Part shown: one piece after another, positions 55,454 through 63,347 of the stretch
How the letters are laid out: every line of letters begins with the position of its first letter
Numbering within the stretch: the first letter of the stretch is position 1
NCBI RefSeq assembly: GCF_001741865.1
Contig: NZ_CP017147.1
Coordinates: 620,001 to 684,000 of the forward strand
Source of the DNA: Bosea vaviloviae
GTDB taxonomy: Bacteria > Pseudomonadota > Alphaproteobacteria > Rhizobiales > Beijerinckiaceae
Direction: 5' to 3'
Length of the DNA stretch: 64,000 nucleotides
Notes under the pieces: generated by a model
Told to the model about the DNA's origin: nothing
The model's input: only the letters and a program-made list of their open reading frames with translations
The model's database searches: none
Position numbers and translations under genes: made by a program

Positions 55454-56034
55454 CCCTGACCATCGCGAAGGCGATCTACGTCCTGCTTGCCGTCGGCTGG
55501 TATGTCATCCGGATTCCGCATGAGCGGCGCTCGCGGCGCACGCCGATCTCCCGCAGCGCCCGTGGAATGCGGGAGATCGTGTTGCTGACGATCTCGTTCA
55601 CCGGGCTCGGGCTCCTGCCCTTCATCTATGTCGCAACCGGGTTTCCGCGCTTTGCGAATTATCAGTTCCAGCCGCTGCTGGCCTGGATCGGCGCCGTCGT
55701 CGCGATAGCATCCCTAGTCCTGTTCCATCTCACGCATCGCGCGCTCGGCCGCAACTGGTCGGTGTCGCTGGATCTGCGCGAGAGCCATCGCCTCGTCACC
55801 GAAGGCGTCTACCGCTATGTCCGGCATCCCATGTATTCGGCCTTCTGGCTCTGGGCGGTCGCGCAGGCCTTGCTGCTGCCGAACCTTATCGCCGGCCTGT
55901 CGGGCCTGGTCGGTTTCGGCATTCTGTATTCCTTTCGCGTTGCACAAGAGGAACGCTTGATGCTCGACGCCTTCGGAGCGGAATATGCTGACTACATGGC
56001 GCGCACGGGCCGCGTCGTGCCGAGAATCAGCTAG
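55450..56034 (+). CDS. Membrane methyltransferase (isoprenylcysteine/phosphatidylethanolamine type)
   Basis: A 194-residue integral membrane protein with about four hydrophobic segments. It has the ICMT/PEMT motif VTEGVYRYVRHPMYSAFWLW (GxYxxxRHPxY) near residues 117-136 and the terminal RVAQEERLMLDAFGAEYADYM that contributes to S-adenosylmethionine binding. The family methylates carboxyl or amino groups of lipid-embedded substrates. The ATG overlaps the stop of the hydrolase-like gene (ATGA), so it is translationally coupled. Its substrate, perhaps the product of that hydrolase, is not known. Confidence 0.85.
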   Translation: MTLTIAKAIYVLLAVGWYVIRIPHERRSRRTPISRSARGMREIVLLTISFTGLGLLPFIYVATGFPRFANYQFQPLLAWIGAVVAIASLVLFHLTHRALGRNWSVSLDLRESHRLVTEGVYRYVRHPMYSAFWLWAVAQALLLPNLIAGLSGLVGFGILYSFRVAQEERLMLDAFGAEYADYMARTGRVVPRIS

Positions 56035-56151
56035 GGAACATAAAAGCTTTCGCCGCGTTTTGGAGCGTATGCAGCTCATCGCTGCAGGGTAGCTGTTAAG
56101 CCTCATCGGAAACCATAAATCAGAACACTTTAACCTCTTAGGCTTAGGTGA

Positions 56152-56180
56152 TTGAAAACGCAGGCGATCTGGCATACTCT
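56152..56180 (+). promoter_or_regulatory. Candidate sigma-70-type promoter for the 41-aa lipoprotein
   Basis: TTGAAA (56152-56157), a 17-bp spacer and TACTCT (56175-56180) in the 262-bp gap before the lipoprotein, about 110 bp upstream of its ATG. Only the -35 and spacing look convincing. Confidence 0.4.
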
Positions 56181-56296
56181 GCAGCGTGCCTCACGACCGT
56201 TGTCCGGCACGGAAAATGGGTATGGTGTTGCGCATCCGCACTAGTAGTCGAATGACTATCATCCATAGTTAGACTGTTCTCAACGAGGGCGAATCA

Positions 56297-56422
56297 ATGA
56301 AAAAGCTTCTGGTGTTGACCGTGTCTGTTGCGCTGATGGGCGTCGGAGGATGTGCATCGCTTGGCAAGGGCAAAGGCAAAGCCCCGCCGCCATCTGCTGC
56401 ACCGATTGTGACGAAGGGCTAG
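56297..56422 (+). CDS. 41-residue lipoprotein
   Basis: A very small secreted protein, MKKLLVLTVSVALMGVGGC followed by ASLGKGKGKAPPPSAAPIV and TKG. The lipobox is VGGC with the lipidated cysteine at residue 19, leaving a 23-residue mature peptide rich in Lys, Gly and Pro. GAGGG precedes the ATG by 7 bp. A good terminator follows, so it is a stand-alone gene. Small lysine-rich lipoproteins of this kind are abundant in Hyphomicrobiales; function unknown. It is easily missed because it is shorter than usual gene-length cutoffs. Confidence 0.75.
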   Translation: MKKLLVLTVSVALMGVGGCASLGKGKGKAPPPSAAPIVTKG

Positions 56423-56436
56423 TTCCAGCCCAATAG

Positions 56437-56464
56437 AAAACGGCCGGTCCAACCGGCCGTTTTC
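56437..56464. terminator. Rho-independent terminator after the 41-aa lipoprotein
   Basis: AAAACGGCCGGT (56437-56448) pairs with ACCGGCCGTTTT (56452-56463) around CCA; TTTTC follows on the plus strand and the mirror A-run makes it bidirectional. Confidence 0.85.
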
Positions 56465-56559
56465 TTATTCTGGATATGCGATGACTCCGGTCATTCGATG
56501 ATACGGCGACAGCGATCGCTGTGCCGATATGCGTTCCTCGCGAAAGCAGGAGTTATGCG

Positions 56560-57255
56560 GTGTGGTTTGACCTGAACCAACGAGCGCGCTCTTGGGCCTA
56601 TATAGCCTGCACTGCAGGCCTGTTCTGCGGCTTCGGCCCGCTCCCAACCCAAGCGCAAGATCGCTTCTCATCCCCTGACGAGAATCGGATAACCGCCACG
56701 CAGGACGCTCCGCCCGTCCGCGGAACCCGGCATCGCGTACCGCGACGGGAGATGAGCCAGAGGGCCGACCAGTATTTCGTGGAATTTCGGTCGCGCTACG
56801 CCCTCAGCTATGGCCATACCTTTCTCGTCCATGGCCGGCTGAACGCCAGGGGCGAGGTCGGCCAGGTCACGGCCGATCAGGTCGCCGGGCTACATCCCGC
56901 AGGCGAAGGCCCGCAGCTTTGGTCCGTCGGGCATGTTTTGCCTGTTCCGGCCGAAACCGGCCCCAGCGATGGCGATCTCGAAGATGAATACATCTCGGCG
57001 CGCTTCCGGGTTCCCTTGAACGAGGCTCAATATCGCCGCGTCGCAGCCTATATCAGGAACAAGCAGAAGACCTCTCCGACCTGGCATGCGGTGCTCTATA
57101 ACTGCAACAGATGGGTCGGCGAGGTCGCGACGTTCATGGGGTTGCAGGCGCCCAACAACACCCTGCTCTATCCGGCCGATTACATCGCCAGCCTGCGGTC
57201 TCTCAACCGCAGCAGGGTTACGGACTCGGCCTTTTCGGCTCATCGCGTTCAATAA
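56560..57255 (+). CDS. Secreted protein of unknown function with an NCNRW motif
   Basis: A 231-residue protein with a predicted signal peptide (VWFDLNQRARSWAYIACTAG, LFCGFGPLPTQAQ). The mature part has YALSYGHTFLVHGRLNARGEVG, a LWSVGHVLPVPAETGPSDGDLEDEYISARFRVPLNEAQY segment, and the conserved-looking WHAVLYNCNRWVGEVATFMGL near residue 187. His (in GHTFLV) and Cys (in YNCNRW) could form a thiol-hydrolase dyad as in permuted papain-like folds, but no family is established. The start is a GTG with GGAG 9 bp before it; other starts are possible. It lies upstream of the insertion sequence. Confidence 0.65.
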   Translation: MWFDLNQRARSWAYIACTAGLFCGFGPLPTQAQDRFSSPDENRITATQDAPPVRGTRHRVPRREMSQRADQYFVEFRSRYALSYGHTFLVHGRLNARGEVGQVTADQVAGLHPAGEGPQLWSVGHVLPVPAETGPSDGDLEDEYISARFRVPLNEAQYRRVAAYIRNKQKTSPTWHAVLYNCNRWVGEVATFMGLQAPNNTLLYPADYIASLRSLNRSRVTDSAFSAHRVQ

Positions 57256-57307
57256 GCGAGAACGCTTCCGGTCCTCGCGCGCTGCCATGTCATGGCGGCG
57301 CGCAAGT

Positions 57308-57326
57308 TCGCTCGAAAACGCTCTAG
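57308..57326. repeat. R1 repeat remnant at the insertion site
   Basis: TTCGCTCGAAAACGCTCTAG is the reverse complement of an R1 5' end. The last four bases CTAG are duplicated on the other side of the insertion sequence, so the IS landed at the edge of an R1 element. Confidence 0.7.
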
Positions 57327-58654
57327 CAGGCTGCTGAAGAAGTCTGTTCTGGCTCTTGGTTTAGATGGTCTTTGCTGTTTTGGCAGCGACTGGCGCAGCT
57401 GGGAAGCGTCGGCGGCTTGTCTTCTGGTGGATGCTGCTGCCGGAGCGTGGCTTGGTCCGCTTGGCGCTGCCCTTCATGCGGTCGCCTGGGCTAGAAGCTT
57501 GGGGATGCGGACGAGGTTGTAGGCGGCAACTGCGAAGGTGAAGACCGCCTCGGCCTTGGTCCGGGACCGGACCTTGACCTTGGCCAGCCCGGCCTGGGTC
57601 TTGATCCAGCCGAAGACCTCCTCGATGCGCTTGCGGCAACGCTGGCTGATCGCGTAGCCGGGATGGCGGGTGATGCGGCCGTCGATGGCGGTCTTGCGCA
57701 CCTTGCCGGTCTTGGACACCGCGCCGTTGATGGCGATGTGCGGCGTCACCTGGCGCGCCCGCAGGTCGCCCACGAAGGCCTCGACATCGTAGGCCTTGTC
57801 GGCTCCCAACGTGATCCGATGCCGGCTTTCGCGCCGGTCGAGCATCGCAAGCGTTGCCTCGCGCTCGGCCGTGCCGGTGGCGTGGGTCAGCGTCGCGTCC
57901 ACCACGAGGCCATGGCGGTTCTCCATCAGCGCATGGCCTATGAAGCACAGCCGGCTCTCGTGCCCGTCGCTCTTGCGATAGAGCCGGGCATCGGGATCGG
58001 TGGTCGAGGCATGGGTTACATTCGAGCGCTTTTCCTTGCGGAAGTTGCGCTCGCCGTTGCGGCCAGGCCCAGGCGGCTCGTCCGAGCCGTCCTTGCGCCG
58101 GAAGCTCTTCATCGAGGCCCAGGCATCGATCAGCGTGCCATCGACGGAGAAGTGGTCGCTCGACAGGAGCTGCTTCACCTGGCGCAAAGCCAGCAGCCCC
58201 GACAGGAAGGTGTGGGCCACATCCGCTTCCAGAAGCCGGTCGCGGTTGTGCGTGAACACCGTCGGGTGCCAGACCGCGGCATCCATCTCAAGCCCGACGA
58301 ACCACCGGAACAGCAGATTGTAGTCGATCTGCTCCATCAGCATCCGCTCGGAGCGAACCGAGAAGAACGCCTGCAGCAGCGTCGCGCGCAGCAGCATCTC
58401 CGGTGGGATCGAGGGCCGACCCATCTGCGAATACAGCGTCTCGAAGCGACCGTTCAGACCCGCCAGAACCTCGTCCGCCAAAGCCCGGATCGCTCGCAGC
58501 GGATGATCCGCAGGAACCCGCTCTTCCAGCCGGATGTAGCTGAACAGGCTATCCGACCGATCCTCACGTCCCCGCATCGCAAGACCCCGCATCTGCCTCA
58601 GACAGAATGAATCATCTCCAAGACGATCCCGCCAGAGACTTCTGCAGCAGCCTG
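57327..58654 (-). mobile_element. Complete IS5-family insertion sequence (1328 bp)
   Basis: The ends are CAGGCTGCTGAAGAAGTCTG at 57327 and, in reverse complement, CAGGCTGCTGCAGAAGTCTC at 58654, giving terminal inverted repeats with one mismatch in the first 19 bp. CTAG flanks both ends (57323-57326 and 58655-58658), as the 4-bp YTAR target duplication expected for IS5 elements. One transposase gene fills it. It separates the secreted-protein gene from the L,D-transpeptidase gene and ends 7 bp past the stop of the latter. Confidence 0.92.
57474..58592 (-). CDS. IS5-family transposase (DDE type)
   Basis: A 372-residue transposase. It has the N-terminal domain SDSLFSYIRLEERVPADHPLRAIR, then the DDE residues: Asp in SVDGTLIDAWASM, Asp in LGADKAYDVEAF, and Glu in RCRKRIEEVFGWIKTQAG. 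No frameshift or stop interrupts it, so the element looks active. An ATG 15 bp inside is an alternative start. Confidence 0.93.
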   Translation of the reverse strand: MRGLAMRGREDRSDSLFSYIRLEERVPADHPLRAIRALADEVLAGLNGRFETLYSQMGRPSIPPEMLLRATLLQAFFSVRSERMLMEQIDYNLLFRWFVGLEMDAAVWHPTVFTHNRDRLLEADVAHTFLSGLLALRQVKQLLSSDHFSVDGTLIDAWASMKSFRRKDGSDEPPGPGRNGERNFRKEKRSNVTHASTTDPDARLYRKSDGHESRLCFIGHALMENRHGLVVDATLTHATGTAEREATLAMLDRRESRHRITLGADKAYDVEAFVGDLRARQVTPHIAINGAVSKTGKVRKTAIDGRITRHPGYAISQRCRKRIEEVFGWIKTQAGLAKVKVRSRTKAEAVFTFAVAAYNLVRIPKLLAQATA

Positions 58655-58661
58655 CTAGCGA

Positions 58662-59156
58662 TCAGCGCAGGACCAGGACCGGGGTTCCGACCGAGACGCG
58701 TTCGAACAGATCGACGATATCGTCGTTGAACATCCGAAAGCAGCCATAGGATGCGAAGGTGCCGATGGATTCAGGCCGATTGGTGCCATGGATCGCATAT
58801 TGGCCGCCGCCGGACAGCGTCAGCGCCCGCGCGCCCATCGGGTTGCGTGGCGAGCCGCCTGGAATGACGTCCGGCAGTTTCGGGTTGTCGCGCTTGATCT
58901 CGTCGGGCGGCGACCAGGCAGGTTCGACATGCTTGCCCTCGACCAGCACCTCGCCAAGCCATTGCTTGGAGGCCTTTCCGACGGCGACCTGGTACCGGAT
59001 GGCGGTGCCATCGCCCCGCACCCAGTACAGACGCCGCTCCTTGGTCTTGATGACGATCGCGCCCGCCGCCGCCTCACCCTTATAGGCAACGACTTCGCGG
59101 GCTTTGGCCGGCATGGCAACCGCCAACGCAAGCAATACGAGACTTGTCCGCAACAT
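58662..59156 (-). CDS. L,D-transpeptidase (YkuD domain)
   Basis: A 164-residue periplasmic enzyme with an N-terminal signal (MLRTSLVLLALAVAMPAKA). The YkuD catalytic motif has His123 in YAIHGTN and the nucleophile Cys139 in SYGCFRM. Such enzymes form 3-3 peptidoglycan cross-links or link outer-membrane lipoproteins to peptidoglycan. The ATG at 59156 starts the signal peptide. The IS element sits immediately 3' to the gene and leaves the coding region intact. Confidence 0.93.
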   Translation of the reverse strand: MLRTSLVLLALAVAMPAKAREVVAYKGEAAAGAIVIKTKERRLYWVRGDGTAIRYQVAVGKASKQWLGEVLVEGKHVEPAWSPPDEIKRDNPKLPDVIPGGSPRNPMGARALTLSGGGQYAIHGTNRPESIGTFASYGCFRMFNDDIVDLFERVSVGTPVLVLR

Positions 59157-59683
59157 CTCTTGTGAGCCCCAGCCAGTGCAGAGCAGCAAGACCACCATAA
59201 CTCAGTAACCCGTGGATTTCCAACCGGAAATTGCCAGCCGATGGGGCTGGCACAAGAAGCTGGCAGCGCCCAAGCACCCTCCCCTGAATCGCCAATCCGG
59301 GACCGCAGAACGCTCGACCATCCGGGATTGGAATATTCGAGACCCGGGGGCTGGAGCGCCGGCTGCCCAGCTCCGGTCCCTCGCGAAGGCGCAGGCTCGG
59401 CCTGACTGTAAGGGCGTCCCAGCCCCTCCTATACCATCGTATATTTCGCGACCCCATGGTCCGATTGACCGGATATGCCCCCGCGAGCACAGAGGGCATG
59501 TCTTCACCGCGCTCGCGGTCCGAAGAGACTTAGCAACAACCGGTCCAGCCCTTCCCGGGATGAAGACCCTAGCGATCGATCGACCATGGCTCCCGGCCGT
59601 GGGCGAGAGGTCATGCCGTCAGCATGGATCACGTTCGGTACAGGCCTGCGGGCGGAGCTTCGAGCGATCCGAGGAGGTGGATC
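59157..59683. other. 527-bp region without a clear gene
   Basis: Between the L,D-transpeptidase gene and the 80-aa gene. Several open frames exist on both strands, but none shows a ribosome site, domain or balanced composition. It should hold the promoters for both flanking genes; AT-rich TATACCATCGTATATTTC near 59440 is the only stretch that stands out. No repeat family member was recognised here. Confidence 0.6.
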
Positions 59684-59926
59684 ATGAGCAACATCATTCT
59701 CTTCCGCAGCCGGGCGGCCCTTTCCAGCCGAGGCCGGGGCGACGGCATCGGTTTCAGCAAGAACGCCTGCGCGATCGTTCGCCTGCATCCCGCACGGCGT
59801 CCAACACCGGTCGCGGTATGGCGTCTCAACGCAGCCGGTCGCCTGGAATGCCGCTGGGCCAGCCAGGAGAGCGGTTCCCTCGACGAGGCCCGACCTTGTG
59901 ACGGCTGGAACGACCGGGCGGCTTGA
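59684..59926 (+). CDS. Small hypothetical protein upstream of an ABC importer
   Basis: An 80-residue protein, MSNIILFRSRAALSSRGRGD at the start, then KNACAIVRLHPARRPTPVAV and WRLNAAGRLECRWASQESG. It is basic and has two cysteines and no signal peptide. GAGGAGGTGG 5 bp upstream of the ATG is a very strong ribosome site, the main evidence that it is real. It lies 86 bp before the NitT/TauT-type permease gene and may be its operon partner. No function is recognised. Confidence 0.6.
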   Translation: MSNIILFRSRAALSSRGRGDGIGFSKNACAIVRLHPARRPTPVAVWRLNAAGRLECRWASQESGSLDEARPCDGWNDRAA

Positions 59927-60012
59927 GCCGCTTGGTCGAGCCGACCGCCCCCTTGCATGCGAGATCGCGGCGACACGATCGCCCGACCGGCAACAGAAGC
60001 CCGAGGTGACCC

Positions 60013-61773
60013 ATGGTGTTTCTCTCAAATGACCGAGGCGCTCACAGCGCGCTGGCTGCGCTCACTCGCAACCGCATCCTGCCCAACATCTACGATCTGG
60101 CCGCCTTCTCGCTGCTCGCAGCGGTCGCCGTGCTGGCGTTCCATGGCGCCGCCGGGATGCGCTCGCCGCTGGAGGGCCTTGCCACCACACCGGTCGCGCT
60201 CGATCCGATCCTGTTGCCGGAATACGCGCTCCGCACAACGCTCAGGATGTTCGCGGCGATCATCGCCTCGCTGATCTTCACCTTTGTCGTCGCGACACTC
60301 GCCGCCAAGAGCCGGCGCGCCGAGATGATCATCATTCCGGCGCTCGACATCCTGCAGTCGGTGCCGGTTCTCGGCTTCCTGACCTTCACCGTCACCTTCT
60401 TCATGGGCCTGTTCCCGGGCAGCCAGCTCGGGGCCGAATGCGCCGCGATCTTTGCGATCTTCACCAGCCAGGCCTGGAACATGGCCTTTTCCTTCTACCA
60501 GTCGCTCAGGACCGTGCCGCGCGATCTCGACGAAGTCAGCCGCGGCTTTGGCCTCTCGTCCTGGCAGCGTTTCTGGCGGCTGGAGGCTCCCTTTGCGACG
60601 CCGGGCCTGGTCTGGAACACGATGATGTCGATGTCGGGCGGCTGGTTCTTCGTGGTCGCCTCCGAGGCGATCACGGTGGGCGACACGACCGTCCAATTAC
60701 CGGGGCTTGGCTCCTGGCTCGCACTCGCCATCAAGGAGCAGGACTTCGCCGCCGTCGCCTGGGCGGTGCTGGCCATGGCGATCGTGATCGGCCTGTATGA
60801 CCAGCTCCTGTTCCGCCCCATCGTCGCCTGGGCCGACAAGTTCCGCTTCGAGCAGACGGCCGGCCAGCAGAAGCCGCACTCCTGGGTCTATGGGCTGATC
60901 CGGCGCACGCGTCTGCTCAAATATCTCTCGGCCCCATTCGCCTGGCTCTGGAATCGGCTCCTGCTGGTGCGGCTGTCGCATACGCGCCGCGCCGCGCCGG
61001 CGCGCAGGCGAGACGCACAGGCGACCACGCGGGCAGTCGACTATGCCTGGCTCGGCCTGATCATCGCCATCGGCACTTGGGGTGCCTGGACGGCCGTGTC
61101 CTATGTCGGCCAGAGCTTGTCCCTGTCCGACGTCTGGGACCCCTTGGGCCGCGGCCTCGTCACTCTGCTCAGGGTCATCGTGCTCATCGCGGTAGCCAGC
61201 CTGATCTGGGTGCCGCTGGGCGTCTGGATCGGCCTGCGGCCGGCCGTGGCCGAGCGCGTCCAGCCGATCGCGCAGTTCCTGGCGGCCTTTCCCGCCAATG
61301 TGCTGTTTCCCTTCGCGGTCGTCGCCATCGTCGCGACCGGCGCGAACGCCGACATCTGGCTCTCGCCTCTGATGGTGCTCGGCACGCAATGGTACATCCT
61401 GTTCAACGTGATCGCAGGCGCGAGCGCCTTTCCGACCGATCTGCGCGAGGTCTCCTCGGTCTACCAGCTGCGCTCCTGGACCTGGTGGCGGCGCGTCATG
61501 CTGCCGGGGATCTTCCCCTATTACGTCACCGGGGCGCTGACGGCATCGGGCGGCTCGTGGAACGCCAGCATCGTCGCCGAGGTGGTGAGCTGGGGCGATA
61601 CCAAGCTCGAAGCCTATGGGCTCGGCTCGTATATCGCCAAGGCGACCGAGACGGGCGATTTCCCCCGCGTCATCCTTGGCATCGCCGTGATGTCGCTCTT
61701 CGTCACCCTGTTCAACCGCACGCTCTGGCGCCCGCTCTACGTCTTCGCGGAACGCCGCCTGCGCCTCGACTGA
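60013..61773 (+). CDS. Fused two-domain NitT/TauT-type ABC permease
   Basis: A 586-residue inner-membrane protein containing two permease domains in tandem. The first covers residues 1-~285, with EAA loop PRDLDEVSRGFGLSSWQRFWRLEAP. The second starts after a basic linker (RLSHTRRAAPARRRDAQATTR, ~315-340), with EAA loop LREVSSVYQLRSWTWWRRVMLP. Fused BinPD-type permeases of this design import nitrate, sulfonate, bicarbonate or related anions. No binding-protein gene is in the window. It is followed after 24 bp by its ATPase. Confidence 0.9.
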   Translation: MVFLSNDRGAHSALAALTRNRILPNIYDLAAFSLLAAVAVLAFHGAAGMRSPLEGLATTPVALDPILLPEYALRTTLRMFAAIIASLIFTFVVATLAAKSRRAEMIIIPALDILQSVPVLGFLTFTVTFFMGLFPGSQLGAECAAIFAIFTSQAWNMAFSFYQSLRTVPRDLDEVSRGFGLSSWQRFWRLEAPFATPGLVWNTMMSMSGGWFFVVASEAITVGDTTVQLPGLGSWLALAIKEQDFAAVAWAVLAMAIVIGLYDQLLFRPIVAWADKFRFEQTAGQQKPHSWVYGLIRRTRLLKYLSAPFAWLWNRLLLVRLSHTRRAAPARRRDAQATTRAVDYAWLGLIIAIGTWGAWTAVSYVGQSLSLSDVWDPLGRGLVTLLRVIVLIAVASLIWVPLGVWIGLRPAVAERVQPIAQFLAAFPANVLFPFAVVAIVATGANADIWLSPLMVLGTQWYILFNVIAGASAFPTDLREVSSVYQLRSWTWWRRVMLPGIFPYYVTGALTASGGSWNASIVAEVVSWGDTKLEAYGLGSYIAKATETGDFPRVILGIAVMSLFVTLFNRTLWRPLYVFAERRLRLD

Positions 61774-61797
61774 CCCCTTCCGCTGGAGGATCGCACC

Positions 61798-63129
61798 ATG
61801 GACGCCACCGTCATCACCCGGACGCCCCAGACTGGCGGGATCGTGCCGCTCGTCAGCGCTGCCCAAATCTGCCAGACCTACGACAAGGGCGCATCGGGCT
61901 CGCTCATCGTGCTCGACAAGGTCGATGTCGAGCTCAGGCCCGCCGAGATCGTCGGCCTGCTCGGCCGCTCCGGGTCGGGCAAGTCGACCCTTCTTCGCGC
62001 CATCGCCGGCCTGATCCGGCCAAGCAGCGGCATCGTCACCTTTCAGGGCAAGCCGGTGACCGGACCGACCTCGGGTGTCGCCGTGGTCTTCCAGAGCTTT
62101 GCGCTGTTCCCCTGGCTGACCGTGCTGGAGAATGTCGAGCTCGGGCTGGAGGCGCAGGGCGTGGTCCCGGCCGAGCGGCGCAAGCGTGCGCTCGCGGCAA
62201 TCGACCTGATCGGCCTCGACGGCTTCGAGAGCGCCTATCCGAAGGAGCTTTCAGGCGGCATGCGCCAACGCGTCGGCCTAGCGCGTGCGCTCGTCGTCCA
62301 TCCCAAGGTGCTGCTGATGGACGAGCCGTTCTCGGCGCTCGACGTGCTCACGGCGGAGACCCTGCGCACCGACCTGCTCGACCTCTGGTGCGAAGGGCGG
62401 ATGCCGATCGAGGCCATCCTGATGGTGACCCACAACATCGAGGAGGCGGTGCTGATGTGCGACCGCATTCTGATCTTCGGCTCGAATCCCGGCCGGGTAA
62501 TCGCCGAGATCAAGGTCGATATGCCCCAGCCCCGCAACCGGCTCGACCCGACCTTCCGCATGCTGGTCGAGGATATCTATGCCCGCATGACCGCCAGATC
62601 GGGTGCACCGGTGCGCGAGGGCCTTTTCCCCGGCACCGGCATCTCCATGTCGCTGCCGCGCGTCTCGACCAATCTGATGGCCGGCATGATCGAGGCGATC
62701 GCGGCCGATCCGTACAAGGGCGAGGCCGACCTGCCGCCGCTTGCGGCCGAGCTGCATCTTGAGATCGATGATCTCTTCCCGGTGGCGGAAACGCTCCAAC
62801 TCCTGCGCTTCGCCGATCTGGAGGGCGGCGACATCAAGCTGACGGCGCCTGGCCTGCGTTTCGCCGACAGCGACGTCGACGAGCGCAAGCGTCTCTTCTC
62901 GCAGCATCTGGCGATCTACGTTCCGCTTGCGGCCCATATTCGCCGCGTGCTCGACGAGCGGCCGAGCCATCGTGCCCCGGCGCGGCGCTTTCGCGACGAG
63001 CTTGAGGATCACATGTCGGAAGACTACGCCGCCACGACCCTGAAGGCGGTCACGAACTGGGCGCGCTACGCTGAGTACTTCGCCTATGACGAGCAAGCCG
63101 ACCTGTTCACGCTCGACGATCCCAACTGA
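61798..63129 (+). CDS. NitT/TauT-type ABC ATPase with C-terminal AAA-associated domain
   Basis: A 443-residue ATPase. It has Walker A GRSGSGKS (56-63), Q-loop VVFQSF (97-102), signature LSGGM (151-155), Walker B VLLMDEP (171-177) and His212 in VTHNIEEA. After residue ~260 comes a C-terminal domain (RNRLDPTFRMLVEDIYARM ... EDYAATTLKAVTNWARYAEYF), the AAA-associated domain found in a subgroup of NitT/TauT ATPases. It pairs with the fused permease upstream, 24 bp away. The C-terminal domain may regulate the ATPase, but its ligand is unknown. Confidence 0.92.
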   Translation: MDATVITRTPQTGGIVPLVSAAQICQTYDKGASGSLIVLDKVDVELRPAEIVGLLGRSGSGKSTLLRAIAGLIRPSSGIVTFQGKPVTGPTSGVAVVFQSFALFPWLTVLENVELGLEAQGVVPAERRKRALAAIDLIGLDGFESAYPKELSGGMRQRVGLARALVVHPKVLLMDEPFSALDVLTAETLRTDLLDLWCEGRMPIEAILMVTHNIEEAVLMCDRILIFGSNPGRVIAEIKVDMPQPRNRLDPTFRMLVEDIYARMTARSGAPVREGLFPGTGISMSLPRVSTNLMAGMIEAIAADPYKGEADLPPLAAELHLEIDDLFPVAETLQLLRFADLEGGDIKLTAPGLRFADSDVDERKRLFSQHLAIYVPLAAHIRRVLDERPSHRAPARRFRDELEDHMSEDYAATTLKAVTNWARYAEYFAYDEQADLFTLDDPN

Positions 63130-63171
63130 ACCCGGCGGGTCGCGATGGTCGCACCCCACCGCGGATCGGTT

Positions 63172-63248
63172 GGAGCGTTTTCGAGCGAAGTGGACGCCGG
63201 TTCTCCCGCGCAAACGCGAAGCGTTTGCGCGGGAGAAAACGCGTTAAA
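63172..63248. repeat. Dispersed palindromic repeat, family R1 (full copy)
   Basis: GAGCGTTTTCGAGCGAAGTG, GACGCCGGTTCTCCCGCGC and an inverted partner GCGCGGGAGAAAACGCG. Best-preserved copy in the window, between the ATPase and histidine kinase genes. Confidence 0.85.
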
Positions 63249-63257
63249 ACAAAGATC

Positions 63258-63299
63258 TAGAGCAATTGAACGATCCAATCGGATCGGAGATTGCTCTAA
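63258..63299. repeat. Short palindrome beside the R1 copy
   Basis: CTAGAGCAATTGAACGATCC pairs in part with GGATCGGAGATTGCTCTAA. It begins with CTAG, like the IS target, and lies 10 bp after the R1 repeat. Confidence 0.65.
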
Positions 63300-63347
63300 G
63301 ATATAGATCAAAGGCAGGTTCGCTGGGGTCGGTGCAAAGGTCGGTGC

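Noticed and set aside
57361..57948. A second minus-strand open frame overlapping the transposase, as in IS elements using a frameshift
   Set aside because: The 372-aa transposase already contains all three DDE residues in one frame, so no frameshift product is required.
59212..59901. A 229-codon plus-strand open frame between the L,D-transpeptidase gene and the importer
   Set aside because: No ribosome site or domain, proline/arginine-rich composition, and it overlaps the 80-aa gene with the strong ribosome site in another frame.
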